In this document: one piece after another, positions 50,643-57,778 of the stretch
Layout of the letters: each line of letters begins with the position of its first letter
How positions within the stretch are numbered: position 1 is the first letter of the stretch
From: UTCHB3 sp002050155
GTDB lineage: Bacteria > Bacteroidota > Ignavibacteria > Ignavibacteriales > Ignavibacteriaceae
DNA: 64,000 nt
Direction: 5' to 3'
Assembly: GCA_030584105.1 (NCBI GenBank)
Contig: CP129491.1
Coordinates: forward strand, 496,001 to 560,000
The notes under the pieces: generated by a model
What the model was told of the DNA's origin: nothing
Database searches by the model: none
Seen by the model: only the letters and a program-made list of their open reading frames with translations
Position numbers and translations under genes: made by a program

Positions 50643-51524
50643 TTATTTAATTCTCCTCAGTTTTTTTCTTGGTTCCAGTTCACTTTCATAGACCCTTTTT
50701 ACCCCGTCGCCGAGCGCTTTTTCGATGTCGCGAATATTTGCCACTAATTTCATAAACCCGCCCACTTCCACCGAAGCCGCCTGATCGGTGCCCCACGAAG
50801 CTCTGTCTAAGGTGATGTGTCGCTCAACAAAAGCTGCACCGAGTGTAACCGCTGCTTCAGTTGGAGCAAGTCCGGTTTCGTGCCCGGAGTAGCCGATAAC
50901 AGTTTTTGGGAAGAGTGATTTAAGCGTGGTAATCATTTTCAGGTTCAGTTCCTCAATTGGGCATGGGTAGGTGGAAGTTGCGTGCGCAATCAGGAGGTTT
51001 TCCAAGCCGAAAGTTTCGGTTGCAGTTTTGATTTCCTCCATTGTTGACATCCCCGTTGACAAAATAACAGGTTTGCCAAGTTCTTTGTGTTTCAGGAGCA
51101 GGGAAGTGTCGGTAAGGGAAGCGGACGCAATTTTGTACAAATTTGGTTCAAAATACGAAATGAACTCAAGAGCAGTTTCATCCCAGCATGAAGCGAACCA
51201 GGAAATTCCTTTATCGCTGCAGTAGTCAACAATTTCAGCGAACTGTTCCTTTGTGAACTCAATTTTGTGACGATAATCGATGTAGGTCATTCTGCCCCAA
51301 GGGGTATCTCTTTCGATATTCCATTGGTCTTTTGGGACGCAAATTTCGGGTGTTCTTTTCTGGAATTTAACAGAATCGCACCCCGCGAGAACAGCGCCAT
51401 CGATCATTTTTTTTGCATTCTCGACGGAACCGTTGTGGTTAATCCCAATCTCTGCAATTATAAAGCAGGGTTGCCCGTCGCCGAGCAGGCGATCACCAAT
51501 TTTAATTATTCTGTCAGAATTCAT
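50643..51524 (-). CDS. NeuB-family nonulosonate synthase lacking the SAF domain
   Basis: The 293-residue protein has the NeuB barrel (AEIGINHNGS at 24-33, SVKFQKRTPEIC, LSTGMSTMEEI, IGYSGHETG). NeuB condenses a hexosamine-type aldehyde sugar with phosphoenolpyruvate to give a nine-carbon sialic acid-like sugar. The C-terminal SAF/antifreeze-like domain found in most members (about 55 residues) is absent: the chain stops at PRKKLRRIK, exactly at the usual linker. Its Shine-Dalgarno AAAGGA lies in a copy of the upstream gene's 3' end. It could be a C-terminally shortened or a natural SAF-less subtype. Confidence 0.85.
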   Translation of the reverse strand: MNSDRIIKIGDRLLGDGQPCFIIAEIGINHNGSVENAKKMIDGAVLAGCDSVKFQKRTPEICVPKDQWNIERDTPWGRMTYIDYRHKIEFTKEQFAEIVDYCSDKGISWFASCWDETALEFISYFEPNLYKIASASLTDTSLLLKHKELGKPVILSTGMSTMEEIKTATETFGLENLLIAHATSTYPCPIEELNLKMITTLKSLFPKTVIGYSGHETGLAPTEAAVTLGAAFVERHITLDRASWGTDQAASVEVGGFMKLVANIRDIEKALGDGVKRVYESELEPRKKLRRIK

Positions 51525-51635
51525 TCATTTCCTTTAAGCAAGATTCTCATCTGTTTTAACAAGCAGATCATTTATTCAATTTCAACATTGTAAAATAGAG
51601 AGAAAATATTAAGCCTCATTTCCTTTAAGCAAGAT
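51525..51635. repeat. Duplicated 3' end of the KdsC-like gene, carrying the neuB Shine-Dalgarno
   Basis: Twenty identical bases occur at 51525-51544 and 51616-51635, 91 bases apart. The right copy is the last coding bases of the phosphatase (stop TAA at 51609-51611). The left copy ends one base before the neuB start codon (51524). Confidence 0.85.
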
Positions 51636-52142
51636 AAGCAGTTCGGCAAAATCTCTGAAGGCGCCATAGCCCGCTTTGGTGGGCGTGATGTAATCAACCA
51701 ACGAGCGGATGTAGGGCATTCCGTCAGCGGGTGCAGCGGTGAAAACAGCTTCTTCGATAATACCGATGTCGTTGTAATCATCGCCGATAAAAGCAATTTC
51801 CTCTCTACTGAAACCGAAGCCGTTGATGATTTCAAAAAACTTGGCTTTTTTATCCTTAACACCCGGGAAGTAGTGAGCAATTTGCAATTTTTCTGCGCGT
51901 TTCAAAACAGCGGATGAGTTTTCACCCGTCATAATTCCGGTTTCCACCCCGCAGACATTACGAAGCCTTTCGACTCCCATACCGTCCCTGATAGAAAACC
52001 TTTTCATCAATTCGCCATTTTCCGAGTAAAAAACGCCGGTATCGGTCAGGACGCCGTCAACATCCGTAATCAGGAGTTTAATTTTTGCAGCGCGCCGTTT
52101 TGCCTCTTCAAAATCAATTTTTAACCCGTCTAAAATATCCAT
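51609..52142 (-). CDS. KdsC-like HAD phosphatase
   Basis: A 177-residue HAD-superfamily C0-type protein: ITDVDGVLTD gives Asp27 and Asp29, the Ser/Thr motif follows, and FIGDDYNDIGII closes the active site. KdsC hydrolyses KDO-8-phosphate; relatives act on NeuB products (NeuNAc-9-P type phosphatases). In this operon the likely substrate is the phosphorylated nonulosonate. It lies between SDR and NeuB. Confidence 0.85.
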   Translation of the reverse strand: MDILDGLKIDFEEAKRRAAKIKLLITDVDGVLTDTGVFYSENGELMKRFSIRDGMGVERLRNVCGVETGIMTGENSSAVLKRAEKLQIAHYFPGVKDKKAKFFEIINGFGFSREEIAFIGDDYNDIGIIEEAVFTAAPADGMPYIRSLVDYITPTKAGYGAFRDFAELLILLKGNEA

Positions 52143-52270
52143 TTAATTACCATTTCAAAATTTGTGGAAGTTGAAATTTTCAGAAATGTAGCCCTGATTA
52201 ACCACAGCAAACTTTTCGTCAACCGGAGAATGTATCGCTGCTGAAGTTCCCGTTTTGGGGTATTTAAAAT

Positions 52271-53176
52271 CTACCATATCGTAAACCCACCATCGACAAC
52301 AAGGTTTGCGCCCGTCATATACTCTGAAGCGTCAGAAGCAAGAAAAATCAATGCGCCCATATAATCAGTTGGTTTCGCCATTCTTTTCAAAGGTGTTTTC
52401 TTAGCGTAATTTTCGATAAAGAACCGGTCCTGGTTGTTCTCAACGCCGCCGGGAGTAAGGGAATTAACCCGCACCCCTTTTTCACCCCAATAAGCGGCGA
52501 GAAAGCGGGTGAACGAAATAACCGCACCCTTTGTAACGGGGTAGGCGGGTGTTTTATAAAATTTTTGATTGCCTTCACCGTCAATATACAAACTTTGGTC
52601 GGGGGCAACAATTCCGTAAGTTGAAGCGATGTTAATAATACTTCCATATTGTTGCGCAGCCATCACGCTTCCGAGCACTTGCGAGCAAAGAAACATGCCG
52701 GTAAGGTTAACATTAATTGAAGCATTCCAAAGCTCGAGGGGATAATTCTCAAAAGCCGATTGCTCGAAAGAAGCTGCGGGGTCTTCAAATTTATCGTTAA
52801 TTGCCGCGTTATTCACCAAAATATCGATTTTACCGAATTGTGTTAAAACGAAATCTCTCAGTTTTTCAACAGCCTGCTTTGAGGTGATGTCAGCTCCAAA
52901 CCCAAAAACTTTCTTGGCGGGTGTTGAAGACATTTCACCCGAAGATTGGGGGGTATTTATGAGTTTTTCTACATTAGTGAGCGCCTGTTTTTTGCCGGTG
53001 TTGTTAACTTCCAAATTCAATTGATTGGCAAATTTTTCGCACTCTGCGTGGTTCAGATCGGTAACCACCACGGTAGCGCCTGCGTTCAGGAGTGCTTTGC
53101 AGTGGTTTTTGCCCAGCAATCCTAAAGAACCCGTTACGACTGCAGTTTTACCCGTTAGATCGAAAAGGTCGTTCAT
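52271..53176 (-). CDS. Short-chain dehydrogenase/reductase
   Basis: The 301-residue SDR has TGSLGLLG (15-22, NAD(P) loop), NNAA (about 122-125), and the catalytic Ser185, Tyr212 and Lys216 (YPVTK). Residues about 52-88 are an extra Thr/Ser/Lys loop after the third strand, absent from normal SDRs, where the family goes straight to the GADIT segment. It probably oxidises a sugar hydroxyl ahead of the aminotransferase. The gap 52143-52270 upstream of the KdsC-like gene shows nothing. Confidence 0.85.
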   Translation of the reverse strand: MNDLFDLTGKTAVVTGSLGLLGKNHCKALLNAGATVVVTDLNHAECEKFANQLNLEVNNTGKKQALTNVEKLINTPQSSGEMSSTPAKKVFGFGADITSKQAVEKLRDFVLTQFGKIDILVNNAAINDKFEDPAASFEQSAFENYPLELWNASINVNLTGMFLCSQVLGSVMAAQQYGSIINIASTYGIVAPDQSLYIDGEGNQKFYKTPAYPVTKGAVISFTRFLAAYWGEKGVRVNSLTPGGVENNQDRFFIENYAKKTPLKRMAKPTDYMGALIFLASDASEYMTGANLVVDGGFTIW

Positions 53177-53183
53177 TTTAACT

Positions 53184-53302
53184 CTTATTCTTCGGTTTCA
53201 TATTGAGGTTTATTCTATGCTTTTCAGTTTCGTCTTGAAGATTATTTCTTGTTTCTCGGATTTATGTTGAAAGTCATTACTTATTCTTCGGTTTCATATT
53301 GA
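53184..53302. repeat. Duplicated 3' end of the aminotransferase gene
   Basis: 23 identical bases occur at 53184-53206 and 53280-53302, 96 bases apart. The right copy is the end of the aminotransferase coding region before its TAA (53277-53279). Two weaker copies lie between, giving a roughly 32-base period. The left copy ends 7 bases from the SDR start. Confidence 0.88.
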
Positions 53303-54611
53303 AATTGGCAATCTTTCTGAAAACGGGCGAAACGGGTACTCCTCGCAGCATTTCTGCAACTTTTTTATTTTCAACAGCCTCCTTCAAAATTGAAAGCGCT
53401 TCGCGATAAGCGGCCAAAACATGGTCGATATCCTCTTCGGTTAATGAATAGCAAACATTGTGAAAACCGCCCCAGAGAACACCTCTTTTAATCATTTCCT
53501 GTTGCAGAAGTGATTTCATTTCCAAGGGATTGCCTGCTGAGGGATCGAAATTAACCACAGTCCGGCACTCAAACCCTGTGCACGAAGTGTAGTTCATGCC
53601 AAGTTCGGTGGCAATTCTGTTGTAGCCATCTTTCAACCGTTTCCCTTTTTGCGCGATGATTTTCTGCGCATCGTACTTACGGATAAACTCAATAGTAGCT
53701 TTAGTTGCCGCCAGAGAAAGCGCCTCGCCGCCAAAAGTGGTGAAGAAAAAGACATCTTTATCCAGCAGCGCCATCACATCTTTCCGCCCGGTAATCATCG
53801 CGATTGGCATTCCGTTAGCAACTGCTTTTGAGAAAAGAGCAAGATCGGCGTTTACACCGAAAAACTCCTGAGCTCCACCGAGAGCAACACGGAAACCGGT
53901 CCACATCTCGTCAAAAATCAATAAAATGTTGTTTTCATCGCATATTTTGCGGAGTTTCTGAAGAAAATCATCTTTAGGTTCCTGGAAAACGAAGGGTTCA
54001 AGGATTATACACGCAACATCATCGTCGATAGAATCGATGACGGAATCGATATCGTTATAGTTAAAAGTGAAACTCATATCTTCAATCACCTGCGGAATAC
54101 CGGCGTTTCGGTCCGTTACGGCGATATACCAGTCGTGCCAGCCGTGGTAGCCGCAACAGAGCACTTTCTTTTTCTTAGTCCATGCTCTTGCTAATCTAAC
54201 GGCAGCCGAAACTACATCAGCACCTGTTTTACTGTAGCGAACCGCTTCAGCATTGGGCACCACTTCCCTGATAAGCTCAGCAACCTCAACTTCCAGAGGG
54301 TGCATAAGGGAAAAAGTGATCCCATCGGCTAACTGATTTTTGATCGCTTCATCAATTTCAGGTATGCAATAGCCGATGGAAAGTGGCCCGATCCCCATGT
54401 TCAGATCGATAAATTCGTTACCGTCAACATCCCAAACATGTGCATTTTTCCCCTTTTTCAGGTATTTCGGGGCAACTCCGTTCACATATTGTTCGGGCCC
54501 CTTAGCGAGGGTTTGTGTGAAAGCGGGGATAAGCCCCTTTGATCTTTCGTAAAGTTTATTCGATTCGGAAATATCAGGGTAATCTTTGTTGAAAGCAATT
54601 TTATTTTTCAT
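53277..54611 (-). CDS. PLP aminotransferase, GSA/class III type
   Basis: A 444-residue class III aminotransferase related to glutamate-1-semialdehyde 2,1-aminomutase. It has GWHDWYIAVTD, LIFDEMWTGFR with Asp234, and the PLP lysine in LFSKAVANG at Lys262. True GSA aminomutases have a different neighbourhood (hem genes); here it lies between SDR and SpsF, so it probably aminates a keto-sugar. It overlaps spsF-like by 4 bases. Confidence 0.88.
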   Translation of the reverse strand: MKNKIAFNKDYPDISESNKLYERSKGLIPAFTQTLAKGPEQYVNGVAPKYLKKGKNAHVWDVDGNEFIDLNMGIGPLSIGYCIPEIDEAIKNQLADGITFSLMHPLEVEVAELIREVVPNAEAVRYSKTGADVVSAAVRLARAWTKKKKVLCCGYHGWHDWYIAVTDRNAGIPQVIEDMSFTFNYNDIDSVIDSIDDDVACIILEPFVFQEPKDDFLQKLRKICDENNILLIFDEMWTGFRVALGGAQEFFGVNADLALFSKAVANGMPIAMITGRKDVMALLDKDVFFFTTFGGEALSLAATKATIEFIRKYDAQKIIAQKGKRLKDGYNRIATELGMNYTSCTGFECRTVVNFDPSAGNPLEMKSLLQQEMIKRGVLWGGFHNVCYSLTEEDIDHVLAAYREALSILKEAVENKKVAEMLRGVPVSPVFRKIANFNMKPKNK

Positions 54612-55420
54612 TGTGGGTCTCTTGTTTGGTCGGGAGTAATAGTTTTTAGCTCATTGAGATGATTTCGATACCAATTCACCCCCGCGTATTTGCTGTTAAT
54701 TTGCATAATTTCAGGCTCTTTCTCTAACAGGTTAAGAATATCATATATGGTGAAGTGTCTGTCAGGCGACCAAAGCCTGTCATATACGGTTTTAATGAAT
54801 TGGTAGTCCTCCGGATAGTCAATAGTCCAGCGGTGCGTCATTGAATAGTCCGACCCCATATCCCATTCCAAATTTCCAATTTTGAATTTATCGGGATTTT
54901 CCCAGAGATATGGAGTAGTGTGCTCTCTTTCAAAATTATGAAATGCTTCAACATTTGCTTTTCGAAGTGCAGCCATCGACATAATTTCTACATCGTTACC
55001 ATCGGGATATGTTGCAGGGTGGAGATTGGAGAAATAATCAAATTCCCCCTCATTTTTGAAATAAAAGAGAACAACTCTGTTAATAATTTCGTGATCGATA
55101 AGCGGCACATCCGATGGGATTTTAAGCAGATGCTCGGCGTTCATCGATTCACCGGCTCCGACATGCCTTTGCAACAGGTCATCCATACTTCCCCTGAAAA
55201 TTCTGAAACCTTTTTCATTGCAGAACTCCTCTAAGGGGTCGTCGGAAGGTTGGTTCGAAGTGGCGACAATAATAGTGCCTTTTAATACAGATGCTTCAAT
55301 TCTTTCAATTAATCGTTGCAGAAGTGGTGCACCGGCAAGCGGCAGCATCACCTTCCCCGGAAGTCGGGTGGAAGAAAGCCTCGCCTGAACAACAGTTGCA
55401 ATTTTATCGGTCGGTATCAT
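54608..55420 (-). CDS. SpsF-like cytidylyltransferase
   Basis: A 270-residue nucleotidyltransferase that begins ATVVQARLSSTRLPGKVMLPL, with the RLPGK signature of the SpsF (COG1861) and CMP-KDO synthetase group, and DVPLIDHEIINRV. It would join CMP to the nonulosonate made by the neighbouring NeuB. It overlaps the aminotransferase by four bases (ATGA) and sits 74 bases after the glycosyltransferase. Confidence 0.85.
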   Translation of the reverse strand: MIPTDKIATVVQARLSSTRLPGKVMLPLAGAPLLQRLIERIEASVLKGTIIVATSNQPSDDPLEEFCNEKGFRIFRGSMDDLLQRHVGAGESMNAEHLLKIPSDVPLIDHEIINRVVLFYFKNEGEFDYFSNLHPATYPDGNDVEIMSMAALRKANVEAFHNFEREHTTPYLWENPDKFKIGNLEWDMGSDYSMTHRWTIDYPEDYQFIKTVYDRLWSPDRHFTIYDILNLLEKEPEIMQINSKYAGVNWYRNHLNELKTITPDQTRDPQ

Positions 55421-55494
55421 TTAATTTCCATCCTTTTCGTGCGAGCCGTAACTCTTAAATTGCAGGCAAAACAATCAATTACGGGGTAAATCAT

Positions 55495-56652
55495 TTATAT
55501 ACCTCCTTTTTCGAGAGAGCCGGAACCTTTGTCTGCCGGGTTACTTGTTGGTCTGCTAATTAGGTTACCGGTTTGTTCACTCATTGGGTTAGCTGTTTGC
55601 CTTCCGGTAGGATGTGATGCATTCGGTTGGAAGAATTTTCGTCTCTTTCCGGAATTTTTATTTTTCAGTGTTTCAAGAGGAATTTGGAGCAGTTCGAGAC
55701 CAACCTGTGCGATTTGCCTGGCAGAGTCCCCGCCGTTTTGAATAGGTATCATCTTTTTGAGGTCTTCCAAATCAAAGTAAGAATGCACTTCTTTCCCGAG
55801 AATTAATCCGATGTAGGCGGTAGAAGAGTATTTCGTAACCAGCACATCGCAGTTAGCAATCATCTCATCGATGTTCCCGTCAGAATAGATAATGGCATTG
55901 GGCGCTAATTTTTTAATTTCAGCGATTGCCCGTTCAATTTTTTCGTTAGGGTGAAGTTTGAAGATCAGCTGTCTGCCGTTGGCGATTTTAATCGCTTGTT
56001 TGATGAATTTTTTCCGGTTTTCATATTTATATGTTTCCCGGGTGTCGGAAGTAGCCACCAGCACAAAATTTTTATGCGGAAAATTGTTGTTGAAATTTTT
56101 GGCACAATCATCAAAATTTGGAATCCCGGTGACGACCAATTTATCGGGGTTCACCCCTTTATTGATAAAATGCTCCCGATAGCCTTCAGAGGCAATACAG
56201 AACCTGTCGTACGCGTGTGAAAGCCCTGTCATTGAAGTGCTGGCAGCGTAACGGGGAAGCCTTAAAAACCTCACTAAGTGATAAACTACTTTTTCGGGGT
56301 CGGTCATTCCTTCCTGAACGAGTATAACCCTGGTATTTCTTATATTTTTAGGGAAAATAATATCCTGGCAGGTGAAGACGAGGTCATATTTTCTTGCGCG
56401 TCCCCGATAGTCAACTTTCAAATTATGTTCTTTGAAATAGTTCATAGTACCTTCAAAGAACCTACCTCCCAGAATCGAAAAATCGAGCAACCCCATCCGT
56501 CGCAGCAGATGGATGTAACCTTCACCGTAAAACGGGGTAAAAAAGAGATTATCTTCGGTGAAATATTTCGAAATTTTGTGCATCATTGTAGTCTGGTTCA
56601 GGGACCCGCCAATGAACAGAATATTTCGCCCGGAACGGTTAATTTGCGTCAC
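55495..56652 (-). CDS. GT-B fold glycosyltransferase-like protein
   Basis: The 385-residue protein resembles CDP-glycerol glycerophosphotransferase and UDP-GlcNAc epimerase-like GT-B enzymes: NILFIGGSLNQTTMMHK at the start, KLVVTGIPNFDD near 193 and a donor-side SSTAYIGLILGKEVH. No exact family was recognised. Residues after about 335 are a repeat tail with no fold. It is the first gene of the minus-strand operon and probably transfers the CMP sugar onto a surface polymer. Start is GTG at 56652. Confidence 0.55.
   Translation of the reverse strand: MTQINRSGRNILFIGGSLNQTTMMHKISKYFTEDNLFFTPFYGEGYIHLLRRMGLLDFSILGGRFFEGTMNYFKEHNLKVDYRGRARKYDLVFTCQDIIFPKNIRNTRVILVQEGMTDPEKVVYHLVRFLRLPRYAASTSMTGLSHAYDRFCIASEGYREHFINKGVNPDKLVVTGIPNFDDCAKNFNNNFPHKNFVLVATSDTRETYKYENRKKFIKQAIKIANGRQLIFKLHPNEKIERAIAEIKKLAPNAIIYSDGNIDEMIANCDVLVTKYSSTAYIGLILGKEVHSYFDLEDLKKMIPIQNGGDSARQIAQVGLELLQIPLETLKNKNSGKRRKFFQPNASHPTGRQTANPMSEQTGNLISRPTSNPADKGSGSLEKGGI
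55538..55612 (-). repeat. In-frame 24-bp tandem repeat at the end of the glycosyltransferase gene
   Basis: Units GRQTANPM, SEQTGNLI, SRPTSNPA and a weaker fourth fall at 24-base steps (GGGTTA/AGGTTA at 55538, 55562 and 55586). They form the last 35 or so residues of the protein. Confidence 0.75.
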
Positions 56653-56701
56653 TAATTTTTCACATTAAATTAAAAATCGTAATTTTAAAGTTACAGATAA
56701 A

Positions 56702-56736
56702 TGAATTGTCAGTCAATTCAGTAAATCATATTTTAC
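56702..56736 (+). promoter_or_regulatory. Promoter and overlapping palindrome of LD-carboxypeptidase
   Basis: TTGTCA (56706-56711), 17 bases, TATTTT (56729-56734); in the Bacteroidota convention TTG-N20-TATTTTAC. The 7-5-7 inverted repeat TGAATTG-TCAGT-CAATTCA (56702-56720) covers the upstream element, so it may be an operator. It is shared with the divergent glycosyltransferase operon. Confidence 0.6.
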
Positions 56737-56759
56737 AAATTTTAATTCGGAGAGCATCA

Positions 56760-57683
56760 ATGAAACCAGCACGGCTGAAAGAAGGAGACCTGATAGCGCT
56801 GATAACACCGGCTTCAACGCCTTCAAATGAAGAAAGAATAGAGAAAGGGAAACAATATTTAATTGATAAAGGGTTCCGTGTAGAAACCACGCCAAATTGT
56901 TGTGCTGTGCGTGGCAACCTTGCCGGCAGCGATGATGAAAGAATTTGGGATATTCACTGGGCTTTCAACAACAGTGAAGTGAAGGCAATTATGGCGCTGC
57001 GTGGGGGATATGGTGCGGGCAGGCTTTTGCCGGGGATTGACTATTCTGTAATCAGGAACAACCCGAAAATTTTCAGCGGTTTCAGTGATATAACAACACT
57101 TCAGATGGCATATCTGGCAAAAACGGGGCTGGTATCGTTTGCGGGTCCGATGGTTGCCGTAGATTTTGGCGGAACGGTTTCTGATTATACCGCAAAAGGC
57201 TTTTTTGATATAGTATCTAAAGGTTGGAAGGGTGAAGTTCCGCTTCCGGACGGTTTATCGTTGGAAGGGAACGGAAAGGGGAGTGCAAAAGGGGTGATTG
57301 TCGGCGGCAATCTGGCGGTTTTCTGCGGTATGATGGGCAGCAGTTATTTGCCCGATCCTGAGGGGAAAATCTTCTTTTTTGAGGATGTAACTGAACCGCC
57401 ATACAGAATAGACCGTTTTTTAAACAATCTTCGTCTTGCTGAATATTTTGAAAAGGCAGCGGGGTTTATTTTCGGGCAGTTTACCGAAGGGGAAACTGAT
57501 GACTCGCCAACCTTAACACAGGAAGAGGTTTTTTCCGATTATCTGAGCATGATAAACAAGCCCGTCATTACAAATTTTCCGTTTGGGCATGTTGACGATC
57601 TGTTCACAATACCTTTTGGAATTGAGGTGGAGATTAATTCGAATAACCCGAGCGTGGTTTATTTAGAAAGTGGTGTTATTTGA
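56760..57683 (+). CDS. LD-carboxypeptidase, family S66
   Basis: Reading from the ATG at 56760 (CGGAGAG nearby) gives 307 residues, the normal length; the frame to 56706 would extend into promoter sequence. The S66 nucleophile is Ser109 in SGFSDITT, with LRGGYGAGRLLPGID before it, Glu in FFFEDVTEPPYRIDR and His in FPFGHVDDL. The family removes terminal D-Ala from muropeptides during cell wall recycling; MccF relatives act on microcin. No signal peptide, so cytoplasmic. Confidence 0.92.
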   Translation: MKPARLKEGDLIALITPASTPSNEERIEKGKQYLIDKGFRVETTPNCCAVRGNLAGSDDERIWDIHWAFNNSEVKAIMALRGGYGAGRLLPGIDYSVIRNNPKIFSGFSDITTLQMAYLAKTGLVSFAGPMVAVDFGGTVSDYTAKGFFDIVSKGWKGEVPLPDGLSLEGNGKGSAKGVIVGGNLAVFCGMMGSSYLPDPEGKIFFFEDVTEPPYRIDRFLNNLRLAEYFEKAAGFIFGQFTEGETDDSPTLTQEEVFSDYLSMINKPVITNFPFGHVDDLFTIPFGIEVEINSNNPSVVYLESGVI

Positions 57684-57778
57684 GAGGGGTGAGTAGCTGA
57701 AGCACCGGTGGTTTCGTAAATATGTACGGCATGTTCCGGGTTTCTTCAGCAAATCAGAGAAAAATTTATGGAAAAAGG

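Noticed and set aside
53277..54611. Heme biosynthesis GSA aminomutase (hemL)
   Set aside because: The gene lies in a sugar operon, with no hem neighbours. Its family fits, but the role in heme is unsupported.
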